A stretch of DNA of 10,367 nt from positions 1-10,367 of the forward strand of contig CAZPCZ010000049.1 of NCBI GenBank assembly GCA_964585225.1. Direction: 5' to 3'. Position numbers and translations under genes: made by a program. The notes under the pieces are model-generated. The model did no database searches, was not told the origin of the DNA, and worked only from the letters and a program-made list of their open reading frames with translations. Below are positions 1-6,254 of this stretch, one piece after another; the first letter of the stretch is position 1; each line of letters begins with the position of its first letter. The stretch is from CAZPCZ01 sp964585225. Its GTDB lineage: Bacteria; Patescibacteriota; Patescibacteriia; JACPHY01.

Positions 1-1343
1 AACGCGCGGATCCGGAAAGGCGCGATCCCCCGGATCGTCCGCGCGATGAGTTCATCGATCTCGTCCATCTCCTGGGGACCCATCCCCCGCTGAGAGAGTA
101 CCACCGATCCGAACCGGAGACCGCTTGGGCGCACCCCCGTCGCATCGCCGGGAAGCGCGTTCTTGTTCGCGGTGACCCCGGCAGAGTCGAGGATGTTCGA
201 GGCCACGTCCGCCGTCAGGGTCACGCCCCCCGGCCACTCCATTTCGCGAAGATCGACCAGACACAGGTGCGTGTTCGTACCGCCGAAGGCCAGCGGAAGG
301 CCGCGCTTGCGGAACCCCTCGGCGAGCGCCGCCGCATTCTCCACGATTCGGTTTTGGAGGCGGTGAAATCGCTCCGATTGAGCGAGTTGGAAGGCGACGG
401 CTTTCGCCGCGATGGCGTTGGCGTGCGGCCCGCCCTGCTCCCCCGGGAAAACCGCCGTGTCGATTCTCCTCGCGATCTCCCGATTCGTCGTGAGAAGGAC
501 CGCCCCACGCGGTCCGCACATCGTCTTGTGCGTCGTGAACATCGTGACGTCCGCGATTCCGACCGGGTTCGGGAAAAGCCCGGCCACGACGAGGCCCGCG
601 GGATGCGAAATGTCCGCAAGGAGGTAGGCACCCACTTCGTCGCAGATTCCGCGGAGCGCGTTCCAGTCGATCGTCCAGGGGTAGGCGCTCGCGCCCGCGA
701 TGAGAAGCGACGGACGAGCCTCGCGCGCCTGAGCTCGGATGAGCGCGTAGTCCAACTTTCCCGTCTCCTCGTTGACGACGTAGGCGGCGACTTTGTAGTG
801 CTTCCCCGACCGGTTGAAGGGACTCCCATGGGTCAGGTGTCCCCCATATGAAAGATGCATCCCCATGACCACGTCCCCAGGCCGGCACAGCGCCTCGTAC
901 ACGGCATTGTTGGCCGGGGCGCCCGAGAGCGGTTGGACATTGACGAAAATGTCCTCCGGCCGAACGGGTGGAGTGGCGAAGAGCTCGGCGCATCTCTGCT
1001 GGGCCAGAGACTCGACGAAATCGACGAATTCCGTTCCCTTGTAGAATCGGCGGTCGGAGTACCGGCGGTAGAACGCAAGATGTCGATCGACGTCGTTGAT
1101 TCGATCGCGCTCCTTCCGCGTCATTCGGAGAGAGGGATAGCCCTCCGCATACTTGTTCGAGAAGGCGCTGGCCAGCGCGGCCAACACGGGCGGAGGACAG
1201 ATCGACTCCGAAGGAATCATTTGGAGCTTCCGCGCCTGCCGCTCCTCTTCGAGCGCGATGAGCCGGCGGACGTCCGCGTCGATCGGATCGTCTTGGAAGA
1301 GATAGGACTCGACCTGGCTGGGCCTCTCGCCCGGGCGGTTCAT
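1..1343 (-). CDS. glyA: Serine hydroxymethyltransferase, long form (3' end beyond window)
   Basis: PLP enzyme interconverting serine plus tetrahydrofolate with glycine plus methylene-THF, the main cytosolic source of one-carbon units. 447 codons are open from the ATG and the frame leaves the window without a stop, so the C-terminus is missing. Seen: the SHMT signature NKYAEGYP at residues 63-70, YKGTEFVD at about 101-108, QPLSGAPANN, ADISHPAGLV, and the PLP-lysine motif TTHKT with Lys at about residue 273. Compared with the common 415-420 residue enzyme there are about 28 extra residues, rich in Arg and Asp, at about 71-99, between the NKYAEGYP motif and the YKGTEFVD motif. The reading is otherwise full-length and shows no missing catalytic residue. 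No strong Shine-Dalgarno precedes the ATG; a promoter-like pair sits so close that the message may be almost leaderless. Family assignment is very sure; the start is less so. Confidence 0.96.
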   Translation of the reverse strand, partial: MNRPGERPSQVESYLFQDDPIDADVRRLIALEEERQARKLQMIPSESICPPPVLAALASAFSNKYAEGYPSLRMTRKERDRINDVDRHLAFYRRYSDRRFYKGTEFVDFVESLAQQRCAELFATPPVRPEDIFVNVQPLSGAPANNAVYEALCRPGDVVMGMHLSYGGHLTHGSPFNRSGKHYKVAAYVVNEETGKLDYALIRAQAREARPSLLIAGASAYPWTIDWNALRGICDEVGAYLLADISHPAGLVVAGLFPNPVGIADVTMFTTHKTMCGPRGAVLLTTNREIARRIDTAVFPGEQGGPHANAIAAKAVAFQLAQSERFHRLQNRIVENAAALAEGFRKRGLPLAFGGTNTHLCLVDLREMEWPGGVTLTADVASNILDSAGVTANKNALPGDATGVRPSGLRFGSVVLSQRGMGPQEMDEIDELIARTIRGIAPFRIRA

Positions 1344-1352
1344 ACCGCGCCC

Positions 1353-1381
1353 AGCTTAGAAGTCCCCGCCTTGGGAGTCAA
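1353..1381 (-). promoter_or_regulatory. Putative glyA promoter
   Basis: On the minus strand TTGACT (1381-1376) and TAAGCT (1358-1353) are separated by exactly 17 bases. The -35 matches consensus at 5 of 6 positions; the -10 is weak and keeps only the T-A...T pattern. The -10 ends 9 bases before the glyA ATG, so transcription would begin almost at the start codon. Confidence 0.35.
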
Positions 1382-1401
1382 AGTCTTCACGGGATCGCCA
1401 C

Positions 1402-1429
1402 GTTACGTTTCGTAACATCGCGCGTTACG
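1402..1429. promoter_or_regulatory. GTTACG palindrome with third half-site, candidate operator
   Basis: GTTACG (1402-1407), spacer TTT, and CGTAAC (1411-1416) form a perfect inverted repeat. A third GTTACG occurs at 1424-1429, 22 bases from the first, close to two helical turns, so it lies on the same DNA face. The site lies between the divergent glyA and PC4-like genes, 20 bases upstream of the putative glyA -35. It could bind a dimeric regulator acting on either gene. The regulator is unknown. Confidence 0.4.
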
Positions 1430-1508
1430 CTTTTACCCCTTCGCCCCTCTCTTCCGCCCACCGTTCCACGGCATGGCAATTGCTTCCCTCCGATCAGTTT
1501 TCTTTCTT

Positions 1509-1512
1509 GGAG
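1509..1512 (+). promoter_or_regulatory. Ribosome binding site deciding the PC4-like start
   Basis: GGAG lies 6 bases before the ATG at 1519. The longer in-frame TTG at 1480 has no such site, and the ATG at 1513 directly abuts the GGAG. Confidence 0.5.
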
Positions 1513-1518
1513 ATGGCC

Positions 1519-1770
1519 ATGGAAACGGCTCAGCGAACTCGGCGTCCGATCGAGGAAAGCGTCGTGCGGGAGTTTCCGACCCTCGGAAAGTACCGCGTAC
1601 GGCTCGTGCGAAAAGGGGAGCGCACTCCCCAGCTCGACATCCGGGAGTATGTCACGGGCGAGAAGTTCACCGGATTCACTCGCCGCGGAATCCGCTTGTC
1701 CGGTCGCCCCGAATGGGAACAGTTGGTGGTCGTTCTCAAGGAGGCGCTCGATGTCGCCCAGGGGTCATAG
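1519..1770 (+). CDS. Small PC4-like (transcriptional coactivator p15 fold) ssDNA-binding protein
   Basis: 83 residues from the ATG at 1519; a TTG at 1480 would add 13 residues but lacks an RBS. Seen: a basic strand segment (KYRVRLVRKGER), then LDIREYVTG, FTGFTRRGIRLS and a closing amphipathic helix (EWEQLVVVLKEAL). The order 'vDIReY ... kptkkGIsL ... eeWe.l' is the signature of the PC4/p15 domain, which forms dimers that bind single-stranded DNA; bacterial forms exist as small stand-alone proteins. Role inferred: ssDNA or nucleic-acid binding in transcription or repair. It is divergent from glyA across the GTTACG site. Its stop overlaps the mgtE stop on the other strand by 6 bases, with no terminator between. 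Family assigned from motif reading only. Confidence 0.65.
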   Translation: METAQRTRRPIEESVVREFPTLGKYRVRLVRKGERTPQLDIREYVTGEKFTGFTRRGIRLSGRPEWEQLVVVLKEALDVAQGS

Positions 1771-3078
1771 AAGAACGAATTGCGCTCCTCCCAGGTAGAT
1801 CGCGAGAGTGGAGAGGTCGCAAAGGAGAAGCACCACCGGGCCGCCGGCGATGGACGGATCTACGCGCGTTTTGCGGAGGATGTACGGAATGGAGACTCCC
1901 AGAAGCGCCGCCCAAGCGACGGAAAGGGAGACGGCCCCTGCAATCGTCGCCGCGACGCGCCCGGGCACACGGAAGAGTAGAACCAGGCCGCCGACCATGA
2001 CGGCGGAGAAGAGACCCAAGACGATTCCGATGACCAGTTCCTTGCCCAGGAAGTGGCCGATGCGGGTGGGCCCACGGAGAAGCGTGCCCATGACGATGGC
2101 GGAGGTTTGGCTACCCACGCTCTCCCCGATCGCCAAGACGAGCGGAATGAACAGGCCAAGCACGATGGTACTCTCGAGGGTTCCCCGAAAGAGAGCGCCG
2201 ATGCCGGCGCAAAGGAGCCCTCCCAGAATCGTCACTCCGATCCAGGGAAGGCGGCCGCGGGCGGCCCGCATGCCCTCGATGAGGTGTTCCCGAGGATTGA
2301 CCCCGGTGACGCTGTAGACGAGGACCTCCTCCTCTTCGCGGATGGCGCCCATTGCGTCGTCGAGCGTGACGACCCCGACCAAACGCTCCCGCTCGTCCAC
2401 GACGGGAAGGGCCAGGAACTTGTGGGTCTGAAACTCTCGGACGATCTCCTCGCTCGCGGCTCCGAGGGAGACGTTGACGATCCGTCGCGTGGCGATATCG
2501 CGAACCATCGCCCGGGGCGAAGCGACAAGGAGATTGCGAACCGACAATGTTCCGACGAGGCGGCCGGAACTGTCGACGACATAGATGTAGTAGATGCTCT
2601 CGGCACGGCCGGCTTGACGGACCAGATCCAGCGCCCGCGCCACGGTGATGACCTCCGGAACGCTGACGTACCGGGTATTCATGAGCGCGCCGGCCGTCCC
2701 TTCGGGGTACATCAGGAGTCGTTGAACCTCCTCTTCGTTGCCGAGCCCGGAGAAGAGCGAGGTCCGATGGTCCGGCGTCAGGCGGCGGGCAATGTCGGCC
2801 GCCTCGTCCGGCTGCAAGGCGGCCAGGAGGGTGCGCGCGCGATTCCGCTCCACGAGGGCGATGGAAGAGGCGACGGTGGTGCTGTCGGCCAGCTCCAGGA
2901 CGCGAAGGGCGGCGCCGTCGGGAATCCTCTGCAAGAGCTCCGCGCGCTCGCCGGACCTCAGTTGGAGGAAGAGTTCGACGCATCGATCCTCGCCGATCCC
3001 TTCGAAAGCCGCGACCAAGGCGTCGGAGGGATCTTTGAGCAGTTCGCGGAGGCGCGCAAGAGTGATCGTTTCGCTCAT
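1765..3078 (-). CDS. mgtE: MgtE family magnesium transporter
   Basis: Inner-membrane Mg2+ channel gated by cytosolic Mg2+. 437 residues, near the usual 440-460. Residues 1-130 are the acidic helical N domain with the repeat signature QPDEAADIARRL at about 89-100. Two CBS domains follow at about 131-255 (LMNTRYVSVPEV, then DIATRRIVNVSLG). The membrane domain begins at about 276 and has five hydrophobic segments. It keeps GESVGSQT (318-325), the counterpart of the family's GGNxGxQ pore motif, and DPSIAGGPVV followed by Asp421 in CDLSTLAIY, matching the pore Asp of Thermus MgtE. The start overlaps the stop of the upstream membrane-protein gene as ATGA, and AGAGGA lies about 9 bases upstream, so translation is probably coupled. 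No M-box riboswitch is possible in such a tight junction. Confidence 0.95.
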   Translation of the reverse strand: MSETITLARLRELLKDPSDALVAAFEGIGEDRCVELFLQLRSGERAELLQRIPDGAALRVLELADSTTVASSIALVERNRARTLLAALQPDEAADIARRLTPDHRTSLFSGLGNEEEVQRLLMYPEGTAGALMNTRYVSVPEVITVARALDLVRQAGRAESIYYIYVVDSSGRLVGTLSVRNLLVASPRAMVRDIATRRIVNVSLGAASEEIVREFQTHKFLALPVVDERERLVGVVTLDDAMGAIREEEEVLVYSVTGVNPREHLIEGMRAARGRLPWIGVTILGGLLCAGIGALFRGTLESTIVLGLFIPLVLAIGESVGSQTSAIVMGTLLRGPTRIGHFLGKELVIGIVLGLFSAVMVGGLVLLFRVPGRVAATIAGAVSLSVAWAALLGVSIPYILRKTRVDPSIAGGPVVLLLCDLSTLAIYLGGAQFVLL

Positions 3079-3569
3079 GGGGTCGGGTCCTCTTTCACGA
3101 GGCGCGCGAGGGCGCCCCGGGGACGCTTCAGGCGATCCTCCAGGGTGGCAAGAAAGAGGGGCACGTTGGTGAGCAGTGCCCGGCTACGGCGGAAGATCGG
3201 AACACGAAGATCCGCCCCCGGGGATTGAAGCACCAGCGCCCGCACGCTACGGACCTCCTCCGCCGAGACGCGATCGATCTCGCCGTAGCTCACCCCTTCG
3301 CCGTTTTCTCGCTGGATGCGACGCTCGTCCAAGCGAAACCAGCGAGGGCGCTGGAGAATTCGCAAGAACGCGGCCAGCGCGCCCGCGGAAGCCGTGCCCA
3401 GGATCACGCCGACGCCCATCGCGAGGAGTTCGGCGCGCGTAACCATCCACGCCGATCCGGCCAAACCCGCGACGAGAACGAGTCCGCAGGCGGTTCGAAC
3501 CAGGAAAGGCCATTCGCGCGGTCCTGAAACGTAGAAGACCTCCGGCACGGCTGATATCATACCGGCCAT
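3075..3569 (-). CDS. Two-TM membrane protein with PH-like C-terminal region
   Basis: 164 residues, function unknown. Seen: a short N-terminal segment, two hydrophobic helices at about 24-43 and 49-70, then a soluble tail (RPRWFRLDERRIQRENGEGVSYGEIDRVS...) with the strand pattern common in bacterial PH-like domains, where a residue run 'rWfrLdd..i....g....y.eI..V' recurs. Inferred: a membrane-anchored PH-like accessory protein. It is ATGA-coupled to mgtE downstream, suggesting an operon and perhaps a role with the transporter or envelope. Its ATG (3569-3567) overlaps the btpA ATG on the plus strand within a CATG. An internal ATG at 3560 (Met4) would remove the overlap; neither has a clear Shine-Dalgarno. 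Confidence 0.7.
   Translation of the reverse strand: MAGMISAVPEVFYVSGPREWPFLVRTACGLVLVAGLAGSAWMVTRAELLAMGVGVILGTASAGALAAFLRILQRPRWFRLDERRIQRENGEGVSYGEIDRVSAEEVRSVRALVLQSPGADLRVPIFRRSRALLTNVPLFLATLEDRLKRPRGALARLVKEDPTP
3554..3559 (+). promoter_or_regulatory. -10-like box for btpA (leaderless candidate)
   Basis: TATCAT (5 of 6 to TATAAT) ends 8 bases before the btpA ATG. No Shine-Dalgarno is present and no good -35 is seen at 17 bases. The placement would make the transcript begin at or next to the start codon. Confidence 0.35.
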
Positions 3570-4335
3570 GCTCTTGTTCGGCCATTATCGGCCGGTCGTT
3601 GGCGTCATTCATCTTCAACCTCTCCCCGGATCGCCGCGCGCCCGCTCCTTCCAGGAGGTCCGAGAACGGGCGCTTGCGGATGCCCGAGCGCTTCGTGGAG
3701 TTCACGCATACCTGATGGAGAATTACGGCGATGCGCCGTTCGGGGCGCACTCCGTGGAGCCGCACGTGATTGCGTGCATGACCGCGATCGCCCGCGATCT
3801 GCCGCGTCCATTGGGAATCAATGTGCTCCGAAACGACGCCCGATCCGCGCTCGCCGTCGCGCTGGCCGCCGAAGCGGATTTCATCCGGGTCAACATCCAC
3901 ACGGGGGTTCTCCACACCGATCAAGGCACCATCGAGGGTCAGGCCCATCTCACGCTTCGGTACCGAGCCGCGATCGCCTGCAAGGCTCTCGTCTTCGCCG
4001 ACGTTCTCGTGAAACACGCTTCGGGAGGAGGGGACCCCGCCACCGTCGCGCGTGAGACGGCCTACCGGGGGTTGGCCGACGGACTGCTCGTCACGGGCCC
4101 TGAGACAGGACGTCCTCCGGACGTGGAACGGCTCCGCGCCGTCAAGGCCGCCGTGCCGGATTGCCCCGTGTTGGTCGCGAGCGGGGTCGATCCCGACAAT
4201 TTGGCTCGGTATTCCGAGGCGGACGGATTCATCATCGGGACGGCGCTGGAACGAGGGGGGAAAACGGGGGCTCCCGTCGAGCCGAATCGCGTCCGGGACG
4301 TCCTCCGGGCCTGGCGAAAACTGGAAAAACGTTGA
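3568..4335 (+). CDS. BtpA/SgcQ family TIM-barrel protein
   Basis: 255 residues, near the family norm of about 265. Seen: VIHLQPLPGSP (13-23), LMENYGDAPF (49-58), GINVLRND (83-90), FADVLVKH (143-150), VTGPETG (175-181), VASGVDPDNL (203-212) and DGFIIGTALE near the end, all in the order typical of BtpA proteins. These are phosphate-binding-type TIM barrels. The cyanobacterial member is needed for photosystem I protein stability, and E. coli SgcQ lies in a sugar locus; the reaction is not settled. The organism shows no sign here of photosynthesis, so a general metabolic role is more likely. The start overlaps the divergent PH-like gene. The stop TGA overlaps the -35 of the next gene. There is no RBS; the start is supported by the protein N-terminus matching the family. 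Confidence 0.93.
   Translation: MLLFGHYRPVVGVIHLQPLPGSPRARSFQEVRERALADARALRGVHAYLMENYGDAPFGAHSVEPHVIACMTAIARDLPRPLGINVLRNDARSALAVALAAEADFIRVNIHTGVLHTDQGTIEGQAHLTLRYRAAIACKALVFADVLVKHASGGGDPATVARETAYRGLADGLLVTGPETGRPPDVERLRAVKAAVPDCPVLVASGVDPDNLARYSEADGFIIGTALERGGKTGAPVEPNRVRDVLRAWRKLEKR
3584..3589 (-). promoter_or_regulatory. -10-like box for the PH-like/mgtE operon
   Basis: GATAAT on the minus strand (5 of 6 to TATAAT) lies 14 bases before the ATG at 3569, inside the btpA coding region. A weak ATGAAT sits 17 bases further upstream. If used, the leader is only a few bases long. Confidence 0.3.
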
Positions 4336-4359
4336 CAGGTTTTCCCCTCCCGCTACCCT
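4332..4359 (+). promoter_or_regulatory. Promoter of the Cys-rich lipoprotein-like gene
   Basis: TTGACA (4332-4337), a perfect -35, and TACCCT (4354-4359) are spaced by 16 bases. The -35 spans the btpA stop codon. Predicted start is near 4366, giving a leader of about 30 bases with a strong RBS. Confidence 0.6.
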
Positions 4360-4395
4360 AGGTCATTCCAAGAACCCTTTTATGGAGGAGACTGC

Positions 4396-5079
4396 ATGAA
4401 ACGCGCTCTTGCGTTCGTGGCGGCGGCTGTTTTGGTGGCGAGTGGAATGGGCTGTAAGAACCCCATCTCGGGGGATGGTGGCGGTGGTGGGGGAGGAGGC
4501 GGGGGCGGCGGTTGGAAGCCCGATAAGTGCATGAGCAATGCCTTCATGGGAGACGTGGCTGACCTGAAGGAAGGCCGCTGCCTCTCGTACGTAGCGGAGG
4601 CTGCGGGAACCAAGACCACCATCACCTGGAAGGTCCTGTGTAAGTGCGCCGATGGCTGGTGCGTCGAGCACTGGACGGACACGGGCTCGATGGCCTTCGG
4701 ATACCTGTATTGCGTGGGGGACGACGGCAAGGTGAAGAAGGCTTGCGCCGCGGCGAAGGGGGACAAGTCCTGGACCGAGATCAAGGTCGAGGAACCCACG
4801 TCGGGCACAGGCGGGGATCAGCCCAAGCCTGAGATGACCGAGTCGAACGAGGACAAGGAAGTGAAGGCCGGTAAGTTCGCGTGCAAGAAGATTCATTCGA
4901 AGATCACGATCCAGGGAACCACGTACGAGAGCGACACCTGGTTCTCCAAGGAGATTTGGAGACTCACCTCCAAGGGCGACAACGGTGGAATGGTCGCGTC
5001 GGAATCCGCCCAATCGAAGATGTGGCTCGAATCCAAGGCCGAAGACGCGAAGCCCACGATCGATCTGCCCAAGAAGTAA
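4396..5079 (+). CDS. Secreted Cys-rich lipoprotein-like protein with poly-Gly linker
   Basis: 227 residues, not recognised. GGAGGAG at 4384-4390 lies 5 bases before the ATG. Residues 1-19 form a signal peptide (MKR, then a hydrophobic Ala/Val stretch) followed by Cys20. The lipobox would be GMGC, which lacks the usual Leu/Val/Ile at -3, so lipid attachment is plausible but not certain. A run of 12 glycines (28-39) follows, written in mixed codons. The mature part has eight more cysteines (45, 62, 82, 84, 89, 106, 117, 162), several around a CKCADGWC core, suggesting disulfides or metal binding. It is Lys-rich. A second region starts at about 155 (KAGKFACKKIHSKITI, then ESDTWFSKEIW) and resembles, loosely, domains of DUF3108-like secreted proteins. 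It has its own promoter and terminator, so it is probably expressed alone and strongly. Confidence 0.8.
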   Translation: MKRALAFVAAAVLVASGMGCKNPISGDGGGGGGGGGGGGWKPDKCMSNAFMGDVADLKEGRCLSYVAEAAGTKTTITWKVLCKCADGWCVEHWTDTGSMAFGYLYCVGDDGKVKKACAAAKGDKSWTEIKVEEPTSGTGGDQPKPEMTESNEDKEVKAGKFACKKIHSKITIQGTTYESDTWFSKEIWRLTSKGDNGGMVASESAQSKMWLESKAEDAKPTIDLPKK

Positions 5080-5099
5080 TCACCGCATCGCGATGTCGC

Positions 5100-5132
5100 G
5101 GAGCCCCGGCCCCCGCCGGGGCTCCTTTTTTT
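5100..5132 (+). terminator. Rho-independent terminator
   Basis: An 11-base perfect stem (5100-5110 with 5115-5125), loop CCCC, then seven T (5126-5132). It ends the Cys-rich protein gene transcript about 20 bases after the stop, and separates it from the tRNA promoter. Confidence 0.93.
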
Positions 5133-5143
5133 CCCGGCGCCGC

Positions 5144-5172
5144 TTGACGCCGTCCGCAGCCCGACATACACT
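5144..5172 (+). promoter_or_regulatory. tRNA-Asp promoter
   Basis: TTGACG (5144-5149) and TACACT (5167-5172) with a 17-base spacer. Expected start is near 5179, 9 bases before the mature tRNA. Confidence 0.65.
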
Positions 5173-5187
5173 CCTCCCTGCCCGCGC

Positions 5188-5264
5188 GGGGGTGTAGCTC
5201 AATTGGTTAGAGCATTGGATTGTCGATCCAAAGGTTGCGGGTTCGAGCCCCGTCACCCTCGCCA
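5188..5264 (+). tRNA. tRNA-Asp (anticodon GTC)
   Basis: 77 bases form a full cloverleaf. The acceptor stem is GGGGGTG with CACCCTC (one G-T pair). The D arm is GCTC/GAGC. The anticodon stem TTGGA/TCCAA carries loop TTGTCGA, giving anticodon GTC at 5222-5224. The T arm is GCGGG/CCCGT with loop TTCGAGC. Discriminator G and an encoded CCA close the gene. A G discriminator agrees with Asp identity. Its 3' half is the classic target for tyrosine recombinases, and such an enzyme is encoded 1 kb downstream. Confidence 0.97.
5240..5264 (+). other. Candidate attachment site in the tRNA 3' end
   Basis: The T arm to CCA of tRNA-Asp is proposed as the left att site because a tyrosine recombinase and accessory-type genes follow. 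No second copy of this segment is seen in the window; the other att site would lie beyond 10367. The 8-base match CCCTCGCC at 6146-6153 is too short to serve as proof. Confidence 0.3.
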
Positions 5265-5329
5265 TTCCTTCTAGTCCGTCCAATCCGCGACAAGTCGCGT
5301 CAACCCGCGACACTCTCGACCGCAACGAC

Positions 5330-5542
5330 TTGCGCGACGCGGTCTCTTCGCCGCCGTCGAGCGCGTCATCCCACGACACGTACGTAGACGGCTCCGCGTC
5401 TACAAAACAGTCCAAAGGTAGTCCAACGGCGGGCGCCGACTTCGAGCGCCTCGCCGCGCTTTGGCCGAAGCTCTCGCCCGCCGACCGCGCCGCGCTGCTG
5501 ACGCTCGCGGCGTCGCTCGGCACTACGGAGCGTGGCCGATGA
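5330..5542 (+). pseudogene. Short ORF resembling an integrase C-terminal tail (possible remnant)
   Basis: 70 residues from a TTG; the frame is also open further upstream, back into the tRNA. The first half is low-complexity, Ser/Thr-rich. The second half, FERLAALWPKLSPADRAALLTL, is a clear two-helix segment with high-GC codon use and so is probably real coding sequence. A pattern of this kind (W..LP...R..I..L) is, from memory, common at the C-terminus of planctomycete tyrosine recombinases. It is therefore possibly the 3' scrap of an older integrase cut off at the tRNA junction. It could also be a small independent protein. No RBS supports the TTG. Confidence 0.35.
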
Positions 5543-5742
5543 GAACCGCGCCGCGCCCCGAGCCTCCGACCGCCCGCCCAACACCGGAGCTTCGCCCCAA
5601 TTCGACGCGCCGAGCTGCGTCTCGTCACGCGATTTGCCTGCGACTCCTTCGGGTCGGGTCCGCGGCCAGACGCCGGCGGATCGCGTCCCCAGCCGCTCGT
5701 GAGGGCCGCGACTCCTGTTTCTTCCCGCACGCGGGACCGCCT

Positions 5743-5783
5743 GCGCCCGTAAGTGTGGGCGCAAGTTCCACACTGACGGGCGC
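5743..5783. repeat. Long inverted repeat, 16-base arms, 9-base loop
   Basis: The left arm GCGCCCGTAAGTGTGG (5743-5758) pairs with the right arm CCACACTGACGGGCGC (5768-5783) with one mismatch. The loop is GCGCAAGTT. An alternative outer pairing, GCCTGCGCC (5739-5747) with GGCGCAGGC (5798-5806), would compete with it. No T-run follows on the plus strand, so it is not a simple terminator. Confidence 0.8.
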
Positions 5784-6145
5784 GCGATGCCCGGCTCGGC
5801 GCAGGCTACCGTGGGAAAACGCGTGTTTGGCGAAGGCCAGCACGCTGGCAATATCGCAGCTTCCGATCTGCGGTCGTCTAGACCGTGCGCGGTGGACACG
5901 CGCGGCCCATGCGGGCCGAACCGTTCCCCTGCTCCCGATGGGAATGGGGCGGGAAGTCCCTTCCGAGCCCGGCGCCCTGCCGCAGCTCGGCATGGTGCAC
6001 GTTCATCCTCACCCCCGGTCGACGCGAGAGAGGATTGGCTTTCTCGCCCATGAAAGGAGGAGTTCGACCGCTCTGAGGACCAGGGCTCGCCCCCACTCGT
6101 GCCGGGTGGAAGGCGCTCTTGCGAACACCAATCGGCACGGTGCCG

Positions 6146-6166
6146 CCCTCGCCTTGTCGGCGAGGG
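6146..6166. repeat. 8-bp perfect hairpin upstream of integrase
   Basis: CCCTCGCC, loop TTGTC, GGCGAGGG. The left arm is identical to the last bases of the tRNA acceptor plus CC (5257-5263 region), possibly by chance. No T-run follows. Confidence 0.6.
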
Positions 6167-6254
6167 ACGCGGTTGCCTCCGGGCGCCGCGTTCACGGACG
6201 GACGGCACGTACCTCGTTCACCTCCGATCGACTGGACTCTTTCAGGTATCCGTA

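Larger units (their letters stand above)
5543..6254. other. Hairpin-rich stretch without a convincing gene
   Basis: Open frames here are Arg/Ala-rich on both strands and look like high-GC noise. Instead there are successive hairpins: 5743-5783 (16-base arms), 5836-5849 (GCCAGC/GCTGGC), 5855-5872 (CGCAG/CTGCG), 5871-5885 (CGGTC/GACCG), 5903-5918 (CGGCCC, loop ATGC, GGGCCG), 5963-5990 (CCGAGC/GCTCGG) and 6146-6166 (8 base pairs). It lies between the tRNA and the integrase, where a structured RNA, recombinase arm sites or regulatory DNA could lie. High GC alone produces some such hairpins. Confidence 0.4.

Noticed and set aside
52..993. 313-codon minus-strand ORF
   Set aside because: Another frame of glyA; the SHMT motifs are in the overlapping frame starting at 1343.
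855..1415. 186-codon plus-strand ORF
   Set aside because: Antisense to glyA; the SHMT frame explains this DNA.
2053..3228. 391-codon plus-strand ORF
   Set aside because: Antisense to mgtE and the membrane-protein gene; charged, with no domain pattern. A GC-rich shadow.
3247..4017. 256-codon minus-strand ORF
   Set aside because: Antisense to btpA and out of frame with the PH-like gene; no domain pattern.
5080..5730. Minus-strand ORF with the text MARVTGLEPATFGSTIQCSNQLSYT
   Set aside because: This is the antisense reading of a tRNA gene, a well-known false annotation; the rest runs across the terminator and is low in protein character.
6146..6153. CCCTCGCC as a second copy of the tRNA 3' end (att repeat)
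   Set aside because: Only 8 bases match in a GC-rich sequence, and it would place the integrase outside the repeats.
5366..6208. 280-codon minus-strand ORF
   Set aside because: Same low-quality composition and no RBS; it covers the hairpin-rich region.
6099..6254. GTG start adding 52 residues to the integrase
   Set aside because: The extension is Arg-rich and not part of the family N-domain; the ATG at 6255 starts where the fold should.
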